Assembly (NCBI GenBank): GCA_025642075.2
Contig: JAODUO010000624.1
Span: 111,001 to 175,000, forward strand
Reading direction: 5' to 3'
DNA: 64,000 nucleotides
Source: Ridgeia piscesae
Lineage: Eukaryota > Annelida > Polychaeta > Sabellida > Siboglinidae
The notes below the pieces were generated by a model. It was not told the origin of the DNA. It saw only the letters and a program-made list of their open reading frames with translations, and did not search any database. Below, piece after piece: positions 46,667 through 61,259 of the stretch. Each line of letters begins with the position of its first letter. Positions within the stretch are counted from its first letter, which is position 1. The position numbers and the translations under genes are program-made.

Positions 46667-49080
46667 GAGCTATTAGATAGGAGCTGGGGCACTCCCCTGT
46701 GTAACCAAACGCACAGATCTCGCTCAATCTCAGATCTCAGATCTCGCTCAATCTCGGACGTCTCGTCATTTAGTACGCTATCTGTTATAAGTTTTTATAC
46801 CATCCGTGTGAGGGCGCTGTGTGTTTAAGAGCCCCAGCTCGAATGGATTTGGTCAGGCTCACTTCGCTGGTAGCATCGGGATGATGCAAGTCGCGTTGAT
46901 GCGCCGCAAGTCTCGCGTGAAAAAAATTGAAACCAGAATTTCAACAAAATATGCGACTAAAGTCTAAACGCACCTGTTCGGCAGCCATTTTGTCATCGCT
47001 TGACGGAGATTTTATTAAGCAGCTGATCACGAGCGACATGTGTTGTTTTTAATATTTTGTGGTTTTATCTGCTTCGTCGCTGTGCACTAAGTATACACAT
47101 ATATGGTACGGCGACTGGGTGTGTATGCCGAACAATATTCAACTTCATACTTTTTATATTTCTTTAAACTATCCGTTTAATGATATCCTCCGTTGAGATC
47201 GGCTCTGATAGCTGACAACAAGCAAGACGTGGACTTCATTCTTAACGCGTTTTCGTTCTCTTTTTGTTACGATCGCTTCATACCTTCATGCCAGAATGCA
47301 ACAGATCGTCACGTCGCTTTATGGTGTACAGAATGATAATAACGACACTAACGAACCATCGGTATGTGAATATACAGGCCTATTACAGTTTAGTGGCTTG
47401 TTGACTTCAAGTTCAACTGAACGGTGGATTTGTGAAAATTGTGGTTGTTGTTTTACCCTGAAAATTAGCGGAATTGATTTTGACGTCGATTTTGAAGAAA
47501 ATTGGACAACGAGACTCTAGTAGCCATCATACTGCAGATCAAAACAACCACTTGGAAGCTTAGCAGACTAATGAAAATGGTGGCCAATGACAAAGCTAAC
47601 AATGCCAAGGTCCCGGATGTAGGGTAATCGCAATGGCGAACATGACGGCAGATAAAGATGTCCATAAGACATGATCCGACGATCGATATATTAGTATTAT
47701 AACACAATTACACTATTCCACGAGACCGTAAATGCGGTTCTTAATTACGTCGTTTCATATGACCGTATTTGAAGTCGCGACCCTCTTGGGCAAACATTTG
47801 ATCGACAGTGCGTCATTAATATGTCGAACAGATGTGCACGCGAGCGTCAGTTTGACGGTTCCCGGTGGCATTTGCGTAAAATACATCCTATCTTTCGCGG
47901 GCTGCGATGAAAGGATCCATTTCTAATGATTCTGCTGGAAGCGAAAGCAGTTTACGCCTACCAAATAACCGCCATTAAAAGCGTCGTCTGAGTAGGCTGG
48001 CTGAAGGTCACACGAGTGCTGCTAGTCGCGTGTCGACAGGTGGCGCCAGCAGGTATTCCATAATAAGAACATTCCGATACAAAACCGGGCAATGTCGCCT
48101 GACGAATAATTATAACGCAATTAGACTGTTCTTTGAGTATTTCAAATATGTAAGCAACAATTGATATAAATACATCAATTATAATTCAGATGTTAATGTC
48201 CCGCGCTTCCTCCGTCTTCCTACGCATCCCCTCTTCCACTTCCTACCTTCTTCATCTAACGTCGAACCTACCCTCTTCCTCAACCAATCATCCCCCCCTT
48301 ATCCTCTTCTCCCATATCCTCTTCCTACACCTACACCCTTTCTCACCCTTCCGTATTTACCACCTTCCATCTCCCTCTATGCTTCACCTATCCTCCTCTC
48401 ACGTTATAATAATTATTGTCATCGTCCGTTTTGTGTGGTTGCTGCTATCACATGTATCCGTGCTACGAACCGCCGCAGGAAGTATCTTGCGCGCACGCGC
48501 GCCGAACATGCGCAGTAGTCAACACCCACGTGCAACATTAAGATAAGACACGGATCAGTTTGCAGGATGAGAGCCGCCCTTAGGCTCACAAACTAGCGTC
48601 TGGAGAGTCCGACGGCGCTTGACCAGTGTCCAGAGAGATCTGATACGAAGCAAAACGACGCGATCAATACATGCGACCGTAAAACGAAAGCGCATGAAAG
48701 TGATTTGTCTCCACGCTGAACGGCACCCGAGCTAGTGGAAAGGGTGCTGGTGCACTCTGGGATTCCAACATGGAAGCGCCATTTTGAAAACTGACAGCGC
48801 CCTTCCCCCGATGGGACCAATTGCGTTCTATCTCGCTCCCATATCTCGAACCCCATCTCGGGAGTCTCGTCGATTTAGCGTCATTTCAAAATAACAACTA
48901 CAGCATGAACAATCTTACAAATGTCACAAAACTAAAGTGTTGTACAAATGTTTGTTCTAGGACATGCTATGTCGCAAAACTCATCGAGCGTAGTACGGTG
49001 TGAAACATAATTTAACGGTTTCGTCATCACGAACACAACGTAAACAAAACAAATCGGTTCCATCCGCGTGAGGGCGCTGT
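46667..49080 (+). repeat. two diverged copies of an unnamed element (46667-46820 and 48729-49080)
   Basis: Both copies begin GAGCTA, share a CTGGxGCACTC block, a run of ATCTCGCTC and TCTCGTC motifs, and end with GYGTGAGGGCGCTGT. The terminal block matches at 20 of 21 positions between copies (46800-46820 and 49060-49080). Spacing differs, so one copy carries an insertion or the other a deletion. The range given spans both copies. Confidence 0.45.
48200..48400 (+). repeat. polypyrimidine (TTCCTC-rich) tract
   Basis: Dominated by C and T with repeated CTTCCT and CCTCTTC words. Low complexity, no unit length. Confidence 0.8.
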
Positions 49081-49609
49081 CAATAGACAACATGGCGGGC
49101 CCGAAGAGAAACAGCTCTATGATCCACTAGCTCTGACGGCTCAGATTGGTCGCATGACAAAACACGACCGTCACGTCACAGAGTCACCAAGACCCGTTGC
49201 GATCCAAATCTGACGCAAGACGTGAAACGTAATGTGAAGTGTGACGTAAGACGTGACGTGAAACGTGACGTGAATGCAGAATTAGAGAAATCAACTTGTC
49301 TTTATGCTTCATTATTTAATACGTCATTACGTCATTATCTATTAACTGTCACTACACCATTAGGTCAACAAATGCGCGCGTCGCATGCAAATGCCCACTC
49401 GCCGTTGTAAATGCACGCGTAGTGTCGCCGTGTTTTGCATCGGTAATTCAGTGCTGTTTCCAGTCGCACAGTTGCTTGTGTTGTGTGTAATGACGTATTC
49501 CAGTTTACCAAAAACGCAGAGGCCGAGCACACGCACATGCATACGCACACGCACATGTAATCACTCGCACAATCAGTTGTTCACAACACCCGTACTCGTA
49601 CGTGGAGTG

Positions 49610-50380
49610 ACAAGAGTATATGTTATCACAGTAATTCTGATAACAACGTAACATCCGTGTGTTCTCGCGAATATGCTAACGTACCCGTTGTAACAGCAAT
49701 GATGAAAACAACGTATATCCCGTGGTTGGATATACAAATGTATCCGTTGTCACAGTAATGGTAATGGCAATATAAAATGCGTATGTCTCAGTGGATATGC
49801 AAATGTATCCGTTGTTACAGTAATGGCAATGACAACATAACATCCGACCGTCTCAGTGGAAATACAAATGTATCCTTTGTCACAGTAATGGCAAACAAAA
49901 AATTGCCACTTATCATTTTTATGAAAAGTGTTCACAGGGGTAGGCACATATAAGTGTTTCACTTCATGTCTACTCCTTTTCAAAACATATTTCTTAATTG
50001 TATTTCATTCGTACCATGTGAATTATTATTATTTGTATTTGTATTGCTTGCTTTTTAATGTTGTGTGTTTTGAAATAAATTGAATTGAATTGAATTGAAT
50101 TGAACTGAACTGAACTGAACTGAACTGAACTGAACTGAACTGAACTGAACTGAACTGAACTGAACTGAACTGAACTGAACTGAACTGAACTGAACTGAAC
50201 TGAACTGAACTGAACTGAACTGAACTGAACTGAACTGAACTGAACTGAACTGAACTGAACTGAACTGAACTGAACTGAACTGAACTGAACTGAACTGATT
50301 TGAATTGAAAATGACAACATAACATCCGACCGTCTCAGTGGACAAACAAATATATCCATTGTCACAGTTATAGCGATAAC
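49610..50380. repeat. ~65-bp degenerate tandem repeat interrupted by an insertion
   Basis: About five units with GTATCCGTTGTCACAGTAATG, CAACATAACATCCG and GTCTCAGTGGA-type blocks occur at 49610-49896, and one more at 50311-50380. Between them lies an inserted segment ending in a TGAAT/TGAAC array (annotated separately). The array resumes in register on the far side. Confidence 0.65.
49897..50310 (+). mobile_element. putative retroelement 3' end with TGAAT/TGAAC tail
   Basis: About 180 bp of AT-rich sequence ending GAAATAAATTGAATTGAA, then TGAAT x4, TGAAC x39 (50101-50295) and a closing TGATT TGAAT. Short 3' tail repeats after an AATAAA-like motif are typical of some LINE/SINE insertions. The insertion splits a tandem repeat unit between GGCAA and AATGACAAC. 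No coding capacity remains. Confidence 0.5.
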
Positions 50381-51234
50381 ACCGTGAGCCCAGACCGGGG
50401 TATGCTTAACTGGGGAGAGCGGCTGGCGGGCCCATCCGACTGGCTTGTCCGATCGAGTTAAGTCGGCGAGCAACGGGGGACATGAACAATTCCGAGAATA
50501 GTCGCATCGATTGTCCACACCGGTCGTATGTGACGTGTTTGTGACACGCTTAGTTTAGTTCCGTCGCGCTACTGCAAGGATCGCGTTATTAGCTAAAGTG
50601 GGACGTTTTGCGCTTCATAAACAGCGATGTTCCTTTGAGCCAACGATCCCTGGAACCGTCAGTCGTGCGTCCATAAGCGAGGCGCCGCCAGCTAAACGGG
50701 GATGACTTAACTGCTCGAGGTCTTCGGCCCACCGCTGTCAGAATCGTTTCCGCTTGCATCAGAGCGTGATGTCGTAGGAAAACCCGCAAATGTTATTATC
50801 GTAATGGAGCAGAGATTGGCGCTGACACGCCGATACATCGAGCAAATTTTGTTTAATGGGGCGTTTATTGGCCGCGCGCTCGACTAAAAGCGTTTCACCG
50901 TAACCGGCGACATTTCGGGGTACGTTTGAGTCAGGGACACCGGCGTACGCTAGCTGGGTGTATGTAGCTGGCTGACAGCCCGGAGTACTGAGTACGCATG
51001 TGAGAGGCTGGGTTTATTGGATGCACGTGCGAGGTGTAAGATAGTACGGCCGAACATAGGTTTGTAACTCGGCTACAGATATAGCCGCGATATCGATTAG
51101 ATTAGCATCTATCTAGGGCTTTAGGTTGTATCAGGCCGACGGGGTTAATTTAGCTAAATGAAGATATATGTACTTGCACATGCGCATACGCACAAGAATA
51201 GAAGCCTATAAACGCATAGACACACACGCACAAA
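50381..51234. other. unassigned stretch
   Basis: CpG-containing, no exon or repeat that I can support. Confidence 0.6.
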
Positions 51235-51345
51235 GCGAGTGGGACAGAACAAGGAAGCAAATGGGATGCGACGGGGAAGCAAGAGGGGTGGGACAAGGAA
51301 GCGAGTGGGAATAAACAAGGAAGCGAGTGGGATGAGGTGGGGTGG
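51235..51345 (+). repeat. 22-bp minisatellite, about 4.8 units
   Basis: Exact 22-bp spacing of units starting GCGAGTGGGA or GCAAATGGGA and ending ACAAGGAA, at 51235, 51257, 51279, 51301 and 51323. It runs directly into the TGGGA array. Confidence 0.8.
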
Positions 51346-51550
51346 GTTGGGTTGGGTTGGGATGGGATGGGATGGGATGGGATGGGGTGGGGTGGGGTGG
51401 GGTGGGGTGGGGTGGGGTGGGGTGGGGTGGGATGGGATGGGATGGGATGGGATGGGATGGGATGGGATGGGATGGGATGGGATGGGATGGGATGGGATGG
51501 GATGGGATGGGATGGGATGGGATGGGATGGGATGGGATGGGATGGGATGG
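51336..51550 (+). repeat. pentanucleotide array TGGGA/TGGGG/TGGGT
   Basis: Blocks in order: GGGTT x3, GGGAT x4-5, GGGGT x about 11, then GGGAT x about 24. Four-G and three-G runs on the plus strand make it a strong G-quadruplex candidate. Confidence 0.95.
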
Positions 51551-52423
51551 ACACCGACCCCGTGGTCTGTACCGACGATGTTAACGCCGGCGGCTTCTGC
51601 CCTTTCAGCGCGCCGCGGGCGTCAGAGGCCACCGCTGGCGTAGATCTCCTCGACTCCCTGACACGGCCTGGCTGCAGTTCCCGGCCCTCTTGCCACCGGG
51701 CCGGTATGTAGGCTATCTGGATCCAGTGTCCCAGGAATCCGGGAATGTCTCGCCGCGAAACTTTCCTTTGTTATTTGGAACGAAGTCAAAACACGGCCCC
51801 AACGTCCGCTCTCAAAATGGTGATCACTTATCACGCATACATTCCTTTGTTCGATGACGTCACTTCCGCTTTGCTAATCGAGCGTTCATTGACTGATTGT
51901 TTCAGCTCATTAAGATATGTATATACTTTATGTTACGAATCACCTGTACCTCCGTAGGTATTTTATAATCTATTTGCCGTAAACCGGTCCAATTTCTATG
52001 CGGTATGTTGATTGATGTAGGCGGAAGTTGCGCTGGCATTAACAAGAGCCGTATGGCGTTCGACTCTATAACAGAACACGTTGGTTTGGCTAAGCTTCTC
52101 ATTCAGGCGCTCGGACCGCTGTGTAAACATGTTTACATTACACTACTCCGCGGGCAGTAAGCCTTCGATTCCCGCAACACAACGTGAATACCCGTGTTGT
52201 GCGAGTGCCGTGTACATACAATCACCGAAATATTTTTTATGGGCTCGTGGCCATAGTCCCAAGGGTGCAATCAAAATATGTATTTTCTATCGCAGCTGCG
52301 AAATCTCGTATGTCCACCACGATCTGGAACATTTTTTTTAAACACGCCTCGATTGTGCGAAACAAATCTTCAGTTCCACGCCAGAAAGACGCAACACCCA
52401 AATTAACCGGCTCACATATAGTG
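51551..52423. other. unassigned stretch
   Basis: No gene or repeat recognised. Confidence 0.6.
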
Positions 52424-53146
52424 AGCGAACGAACGAACGAACGAACGAACGAACGAACGAACGAACGAACGAACGAACGAACGAACGAACGAACGAACGA
52501 ACGAACGAACGAACGAACGAACGAACGAACGAACGAACGAACGAACGAACGAACGAACGAACGACGAGCGAGCGAGCGAGCGAGCGAGCGAGCGAGCGAG
52601 CGCGCGAACGACGAACGTACGAACGTACGAACGTACGAACGTACGAACGTGACGACGAACGTACGAACGTACGAACGAACGAACGAACGAACGAACGAAC
52701 GAACGAACGAACGAACGAACGAACGAACGAACGAACGAACGAACGAACGAACGAACGAACGAACGAACGAACGAACGAACGAACGAACGAACGAACGAAC
52801 GAACGAACGAACGAACGAACGAACGAACGAACGAACGAACGAACGAACGAACGAACGAACGAACGAACGAACGAACGAACGAACGAACGAACGAACGAAC
52901 GAACGAACGAACGAACGAACGAACGAACGAACGAACGAACGAACGAACGAACGAACGAACGAACGAACGAACGAACGAACGAACGAACGAACGAACGAAC
53001 GAACGAACGAACGAACGAACGAACGAACGAACGAACGAACGAACGAACGAACGAACGAACGAACGAACGAACGAACGAACGAACGAACGAACGAACGAAC
53101 GAACGAACGAACGAACGAACGAACGAACGAACGAACGAACGAACGA

Positions 53147-53177
<31 letters not shown>

Positions 53178-53334
53178 AGCGAGCGAGCGAGCGAGCGAGC
53201 GAGCGAGCGAGCGAGCGAGCGAGTGGTTGAATGAATGAGTGAGTGAGTGAGTGAGTGAGTGAGTGAGTGAGTGAGTGAATGATTGAGAGAGAGAGAGAGA
53301 GCGAGAGTGTGCTTTATGTGCGTGTATGCGCGCG

Positions 53335-53377
<43 letters not shown>

Positions 53378-53420
53378 ATGCGTGCGTGCGTGTCTACGCG
53401 CGCGCGTATGCGAAACTGAG
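52424..53420 (+). repeat. compound tetranucleotide array (GAAC, GAGC, GTAC, GAGT) with GA and GT tails
   Basis: GAAC to about 52562, GAGC to about 52605, mixed GTAC-GAAC to about 52675, about 500 bp of pure GAAC to 53172, GAGC to 53222, GAGT to 53277, then GA and GT dinucleotides. The Thr-Asn-Glu-Arg and Ser-Phe-Val-Arg frames across it are artefacts. Confidence 0.97.
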
Positions 53421-53833
53421 CGTATGTGTCTGTGTGCATTGTATGTGTGTATATGTGGCGTACGGTCAGTGTACCCCCTGTTGTGTGCACACATCAAGCC
53501 ATACGTTGCCGCAAGACAATGAATGGTCCACTAAGCTATATTTAAACTCGCTTCACAACCTGGACCTCTCGTGTTGTTTATATATAGCTGAGAGCAAATT
53601 CCACTCGTGTTTATATGTGTGTGTACTTATACGATTATACCGTGTAACAGATCGAGGACAACTGGGTTTCCTGTAACACATACATCGCTGCAGCCACAGC
53701 CAATAACACGATGAATTGAACTCAGTATTGTTATAAGTGTGTTATTAACATAACACACATTTCTTCCTAGCGTGACCAATTGTTCTGAGATACGTATAAA
53801 ACTACGTTACGCCTCACTTATACGTTTTATTAT

Positions 53834-53901
<68 letters not shown>

Positions 53902-54985
53902 TACATAATAAAGACATATACATCCTAGAGTAGAGTTAAATCACACGCTGCACCATCTTAAATGTTGCCGTCGCGTCGGTTTCATAATTAAAGAGTTGCA
54001 AATGTATTGGTACTTGACAAAACGTGTCACTGTTTAGCAGTAGGCCTCGTGTGTTTCTATGGGATTAGGGATAAAAATAACTTGCTGTCCGCCCGTGAGT
54101 AAATGTGGTACTTTTCCGGGGCTCGCTGTGTGAACGAAAGATTAGCAGCTCGTTTCGCTGTGTTCTGAACTCGACTTAGACAAATATTATATAGAGGATT
54201 TGGCGTAGTTCTACGCAGGTAAATACACGACCAGTTTGACCAACGGCGCGGCTTTAACTGCAATATTTACTACAGTCAGAATGAAAAGAACACACCAAAC
54301 ACATGTAAGGCGCCGAACCCTAGACGTTGTGTGACACATTAACGATGTGTGAAGATGTTCTGTAAATTCTCTACTTTTATACGAACGACGCAGATAGCAA
54401 GTAGTCGTCTGTCGGAGTTTCCCCGTCTCCTGCTTTGGCGGGAAATGCCCCAAATTTTGACAGAATCTAGAAAACCACCCGATCTCCTGAATTATAATAT
54501 CAATCTCCCGATTGTATACGAAAACGTAAAAAGAAACGGCACTCTGGACAACACATCTATACAGCACCACGTTCCAGAAACAACACGTTGACACTTGTAT
54601 GGCGACCAGTCATTTGTTTGTCTCGTTTTTTATGTCTTGACCTTTTGCATTACACATATCTACATTTTAAATGTTGTATGTGTTGATGGTATATCAATTT
54701 AGATGGCTTTCGATAAGCTTTCCCTTAAAACAATTATCGATAAAATCACCCTTTTGTGTTTGATAATAGAGGGATCCCTCCCTGTTTTGTGTCCATTCAA
54801 TGTGGAAGCTGTGTCCTATTGCTGTTGCACGTACGACGATAGATCACTCGATACGTGGATGTGGTCCAATCACGTTATGCAAGCGCTGGACTACTTGAGA
54901 ACGTTGATGTAGTGCGGCAGCTGCTCAATACGACGAGACTCTTTATGCATCGAAGACATGAGAAATCCGCACACACAGCGGTCGT
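53421..54985. other. unassigned stretch with one (AT)n tract
   Basis: AT microsatellite at 53838-53896. No coding exon supported elsewhere. Confidence 0.6.
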
Positions 54986-54987
54986 TG

Positions 54988-55242
54988 GAGCACAGGTAGT
55001 CAGGTACACAGGTAGTCAGGTACACAGGTAGTCAGGTACACAGGTAGTCAGGTACACAGGTAGTCAGGTACACAGGTAGTCAGGTACACAGGTAGTCAGG
55101 TACACAGGTAGTCAGGTACACAGGTAGTCAGGTACACAGGTAGTCAGGTACACATGTAGTCAGGTACACAGGTAGTCAGGTACACAGGTAGTCAGGTACA
55201 CAGGTAGTCAGGTACACAGGTAGTCAGGTACACAGGTAGTCA
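54988..55242 (+). repeat. 16-bp minisatellite, about 16 copies
   Basis: Unit CAGGTAGTCAGGTACA, itself two variant 8-mers (CAGGTAGT, CAGGTACA). Nearly perfect, with one C-to-T change at about 55155. It is not a CRISPR array: there are no spacers and the context is eukaryotic. Confidence 0.95.
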
Positions 55243-55328
55243 CGTGAGTAGATAAGCATGGGTGCACAGGTGTACGTGTTACGTACACAGACGTGTGCGT
55301 GAAACGGTGCATGGATACACAGGTACGC

Positions 55329-55573
<245 letters not shown>

Positions 55574-55632
55574 GAGTCAAAAGTACACACAAGTAGGTTA
55601 TGTAAGAAACAACACAAGTGCGAGGTACTCAC

Positions 55633-55753
55633 AGAAGTCACCCCACTTGCTCGACGGCCCGGACGAGATCTTGTCTCCCGACCCATGGAGCTTATCCCTG
55701 TGGTGTCCCGCGTGCTTGTCCTTGCCGAAGATCTTCCCGAATATCTCGCTCAT
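55633..55753 (-). CDS. candidate distal alternative first exon of PKA-C
   Basis: ATG at 55753-55751 in good context (A at -3) opens 40 codons, MSEIFGKIFGKDKHAGHHRD at the start and SSGPSSKWGDF at the end, plus one base T, followed by a strong donor GTGAGTAC. The region is GC-rich and unlike the surrounding repeats. The phase 1 exit fits PKA exon 2: T plus TC gives Phe, then KAFLAQAK. I do not recognise the peptide from any other family. A longer basic, His-rich non-myristoylated N-terminus resembles the style, not the sequence, of vertebrate C-beta2. An in-frame ATG exists at 55864, so the start could be further upstream. It could instead be the first exon of an unrelated gene; the link to PKA rests on strand, phase and absence of another candidate exon 2. 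Confidence 0.5.
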
Positions 55754-55815
55754 CCTGCCCTCGGGTTTTGACGACGGGATAATCCGAATCTGGACGCATT
55801 CAGCGTCTAAAATAT

Positions 55816-55926
55816 CGACGTCACGCCGGTCAATGTTTGCCGCGAGCGTGTCGCACGGCGGCACACGTCACTGCACCTGTTGCGGACTCGCTCGGTCAGG
55901 TGCGCCGGACATTCACTGACCATTGG
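55816..55926 (-). promoter_or_regulatory. candidate promoter of the distal first exon (CRE-like site and CCAAT box)
   Basis: A CRE-like site (minus strand TGACGTCG, 7 of 8 to the palindromic CRE) lies at 55816-55823, and a CCAAT box on the minus strand (forward ATTGG) at 55922-55926, about 65 and 170 nt upstream of the ATG. Local CpG density is high from 55780 to 56230. No TATA box is seen. If this drives a PKA isoform, the CRE-like site would allow cAMP feedback (inference). Confidence 0.35.
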
Positions 55927-56224
55927 CCGAGCCGAATCCGGTTGTCGCGCTGTTGTCCACTCGCTGATCGCAGCTGCAACGAAGAGGAAATGAGCTTTAA
56001 CAACGTTTCTGTGTACCTGATTGCGGCATAGAAGCGGCGGTACGTTGCGGGTCGATATCGCCGGAGGAGCTGCCGGACCTGCAGCGAACAGTCGCCCGCT
56101 TCGAGCCGGAGTCGAGGCGGAAGTGTCGGCGGGACGCAGGCGTAGCTCGGCCGGCCGCCACGGCTGGAGCGACGGAGTACGCGTGGTGCACGAACGGCGA
56201 TACCGCCTCGTGCATCGGCCGCGA
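55927..56224. other. CpG-rich 5' flank
   Basis: GC- and CpG-rich DNA, the only clear CpG-island-like segment next to an exon candidate in the right half. No exon assigned within it. Confidence 0.5.
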
Positions 56225-56635
56225 GCAGCCGGGGGGAGGGTGGGAGGGAAGGAGGAAGGAAGGGAGGGAGGGAGAGGAGGGAGAGGAGGGATGGAGGGGG
56301 AGAGAGGGAGAGTGGGATGGATGGATGGATGGAGAGTTGGAGGAAAGGATGGAGGGAGGGATGGAGGGATGGATGGATGGTGGTAGGGAGGGATGGAGGG
56401 TGGTAGGGAAGGGTGGTGGGTTGTAGTGAGGGATGGAGGGTGGGAGGGAGGGAGGGTGGGAAGGAGGGTGGGAGGGAGGGAGGGAGGGGAGAGGGGTCGA
56501 GGGTAGGAAGGAGGGTGGGAGGGAGGGAGGGAGGGAGGGGTGGTGGGTCGAGGGTTGGAAGGAGGGACCTATGAAAGGATGGAGAGTGGCAGGGAGTGAT
56601 GGAGAGAGGGAGTGAGGGAGGGAGGAATGGGGGCC
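56225..56635 (+). repeat. polypurine GGGAGG/GGATGG tract
   Basis: About 400 bp of GGGAGG, GGATGG and GGGTGG words without a fixed unit; strong purine asymmetry and G-quadruplex or triplex potential just upstream of the CpG-rich flank. Confidence 0.9.
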
Positions 56636-57840
56636 GCGAAGGCTATAACGAACTGACCACCGTCAACGCCACAGTTACTACCACAGCCACTGCAGCGACC
56701 ACCCAACCCCAGTCACAACCCGGGAGTAGTTGGTTTATGGTTCGGGTATAACATTACATCCAGCACAGAAGTACTTCGTTTGGTGTAATGCTAAAGCGCC
56801 TTGAGCAGTCTTGAGGACATGATACTGCGCTATATATGAATTTACCTTTACTTGTATTTATGTCTCGGCTACAGCATACGATCCACCCGGACGTGTTTGA
56901 CTTCTCGTTCGGACAAAACGCAATCAACGCCGAAGTACGTAATTTGTAGTTCGGGCACAGCATAACAGCCAAACGAGAAGTACTTGATTTATGGTGCGGG
57001 CATCACATTACACCCAATCCGGAAGTAACTGACTTGTAGTTAGGAGTAGGAGGAATCATTTATGTGGATACATTCTTCAATAAAGAATTTGGCAGATAAA
57101 TTATTTGACAAGATTAACTGTGTCTATCAGTGAAGGGTCCTCTGAATACCTACCGTGCTCACTGTGGTCCCCACCACTGAACCTGTACCGAGCTCATTGG
57201 TCCACGTCGTAGCGACTGGGCAGATGTAAGTAAGACGCCTGGCTACGCCGTACGCCCAAGCGATGGAGATAAGGCAGATTGCAGCGTTGCACCTTTATCG
57301 GCTCATATCGCAATTGCTGTCCAAACTTAGCTTTCTATCGTCTCAGAAGCGTCGCAATTGAGTAATAACCTACTCAATTAATTTTGTCCATGGCAAATAG
57401 GTTCATTGATATCTAAACCTGTAGTGCGTTAATAGCTTCAGTAAAAGTGTTGATAGTATAGATAGTAAATTTCGATTTGAATCAACAACAACAACAGTAA
57501 TCACGACTACAAATACCGCACCTAGCTCCTCCTTTTTGCTGCTGGAATACGACTCTATATAATACTCCTCAATATCTGAGAAATGCTAAATGAGTTATAC
57601 TGTTATACTGCATAAAGGGTGGACTAATCAACAACGCGGTGTAGTGTTTGCGTCTGTTTGTCCCTACCCTGTGGAGACCGCTGGACTACCACGATGACAG
57701 GCTATTCCAGTGACCGAACAGACGAACAAAGACGGGCAAGTTGCCTTGAAGAAGTCAACCAATAACTCCTACCATGAGCATTTCTGTAAAACAAGTAGCG
57801 TACTTTGGGTACTTCTTGGATACGGTTCTGCATTGTGAAT
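56636..57840. other. unassigned stretch
   Basis: No exon supported. A CGGAAGTA/GAGAAGTACT-type motif recurs loosely between 56760 and 57030, hinting at a degraded repeat of about 60-110 bp. Confidence 0.5.
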
Positions 57841-58323
57841 GAGCGGTTCTTAGCCTCTTCTAGTTGCGACCCAAAATCTTGTAGCAAGATCCATAATTTC
57901 AAAAAAGTTAAAAGTGCGTTAAATTACATTATAATGATATAACAGACCAAAAACATTCACCAGAAAATGTAGTACAAATTAAATTGGCTTTATGAAAACG
58001 GAGGCATCGCCAAGTCAGTGCGGCATATCTTGAGCTCACAGAGAAATTGAGATGTCTTCTTTTTAATGACCTGAGACAAAATATGACCTTCCCGGGCTAC
58101 CATGCAGCAATGACGAACATGTTATGTCAGATGTCACCATAATTTAGAAAGTGGTGTGACATCATAGGCCTATCATACGACGTTCCAAATTCATACAACA
58201 TTTGAATGAAATAAATTGTGTCGCATCTGGGACGGATTGTAAGTTACTAAATGAAGTCTGGAGTCACTGAGACTTGGTGACCCACTCAAGATGGCGTGGC
58301 GACCCACGGGTTAAGAACCGCTT
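57841..58323. mobile_element. hAT-type non-autonomous DNA transposon (MITE-like)
   Basis: Imperfect terminal inverted repeats: left GCGGTTCTTAGCC, right (reverse complement) GCGGTTCTTAACC, each followed inward by a GCGACCC or GGGTCGC block. This matches the CAGNGGTTCTYAACC ends of Charlie-like hAT elements. About 480 bp, no transposase frame. An 8-bp target duplication is not detectable; the right flank has been overrun by an AT microsatellite. Confidence 0.6.

Positions 58324-61259
<2,936 letters not shown>

Noticed and set aside
47296..47520. Plus-strand 74-codon frame with a CxxCxCC cluster
   Set aside because: No recognisable zinc-binding family, no splice sites and no neighbouring exon; could be chance.
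51336..51550. Telomere-like G-rich array
   Set aside because: The unit is TGGGA/TGGGG, not TTAGGG, and it is internal and grows out of a neighbouring 22-bp repeat.
54988..55242. CRISPR-like regular repeat
   Set aside because: Units are contiguous with no spacers, and the host is eukaryotic; it is a minisatellite.
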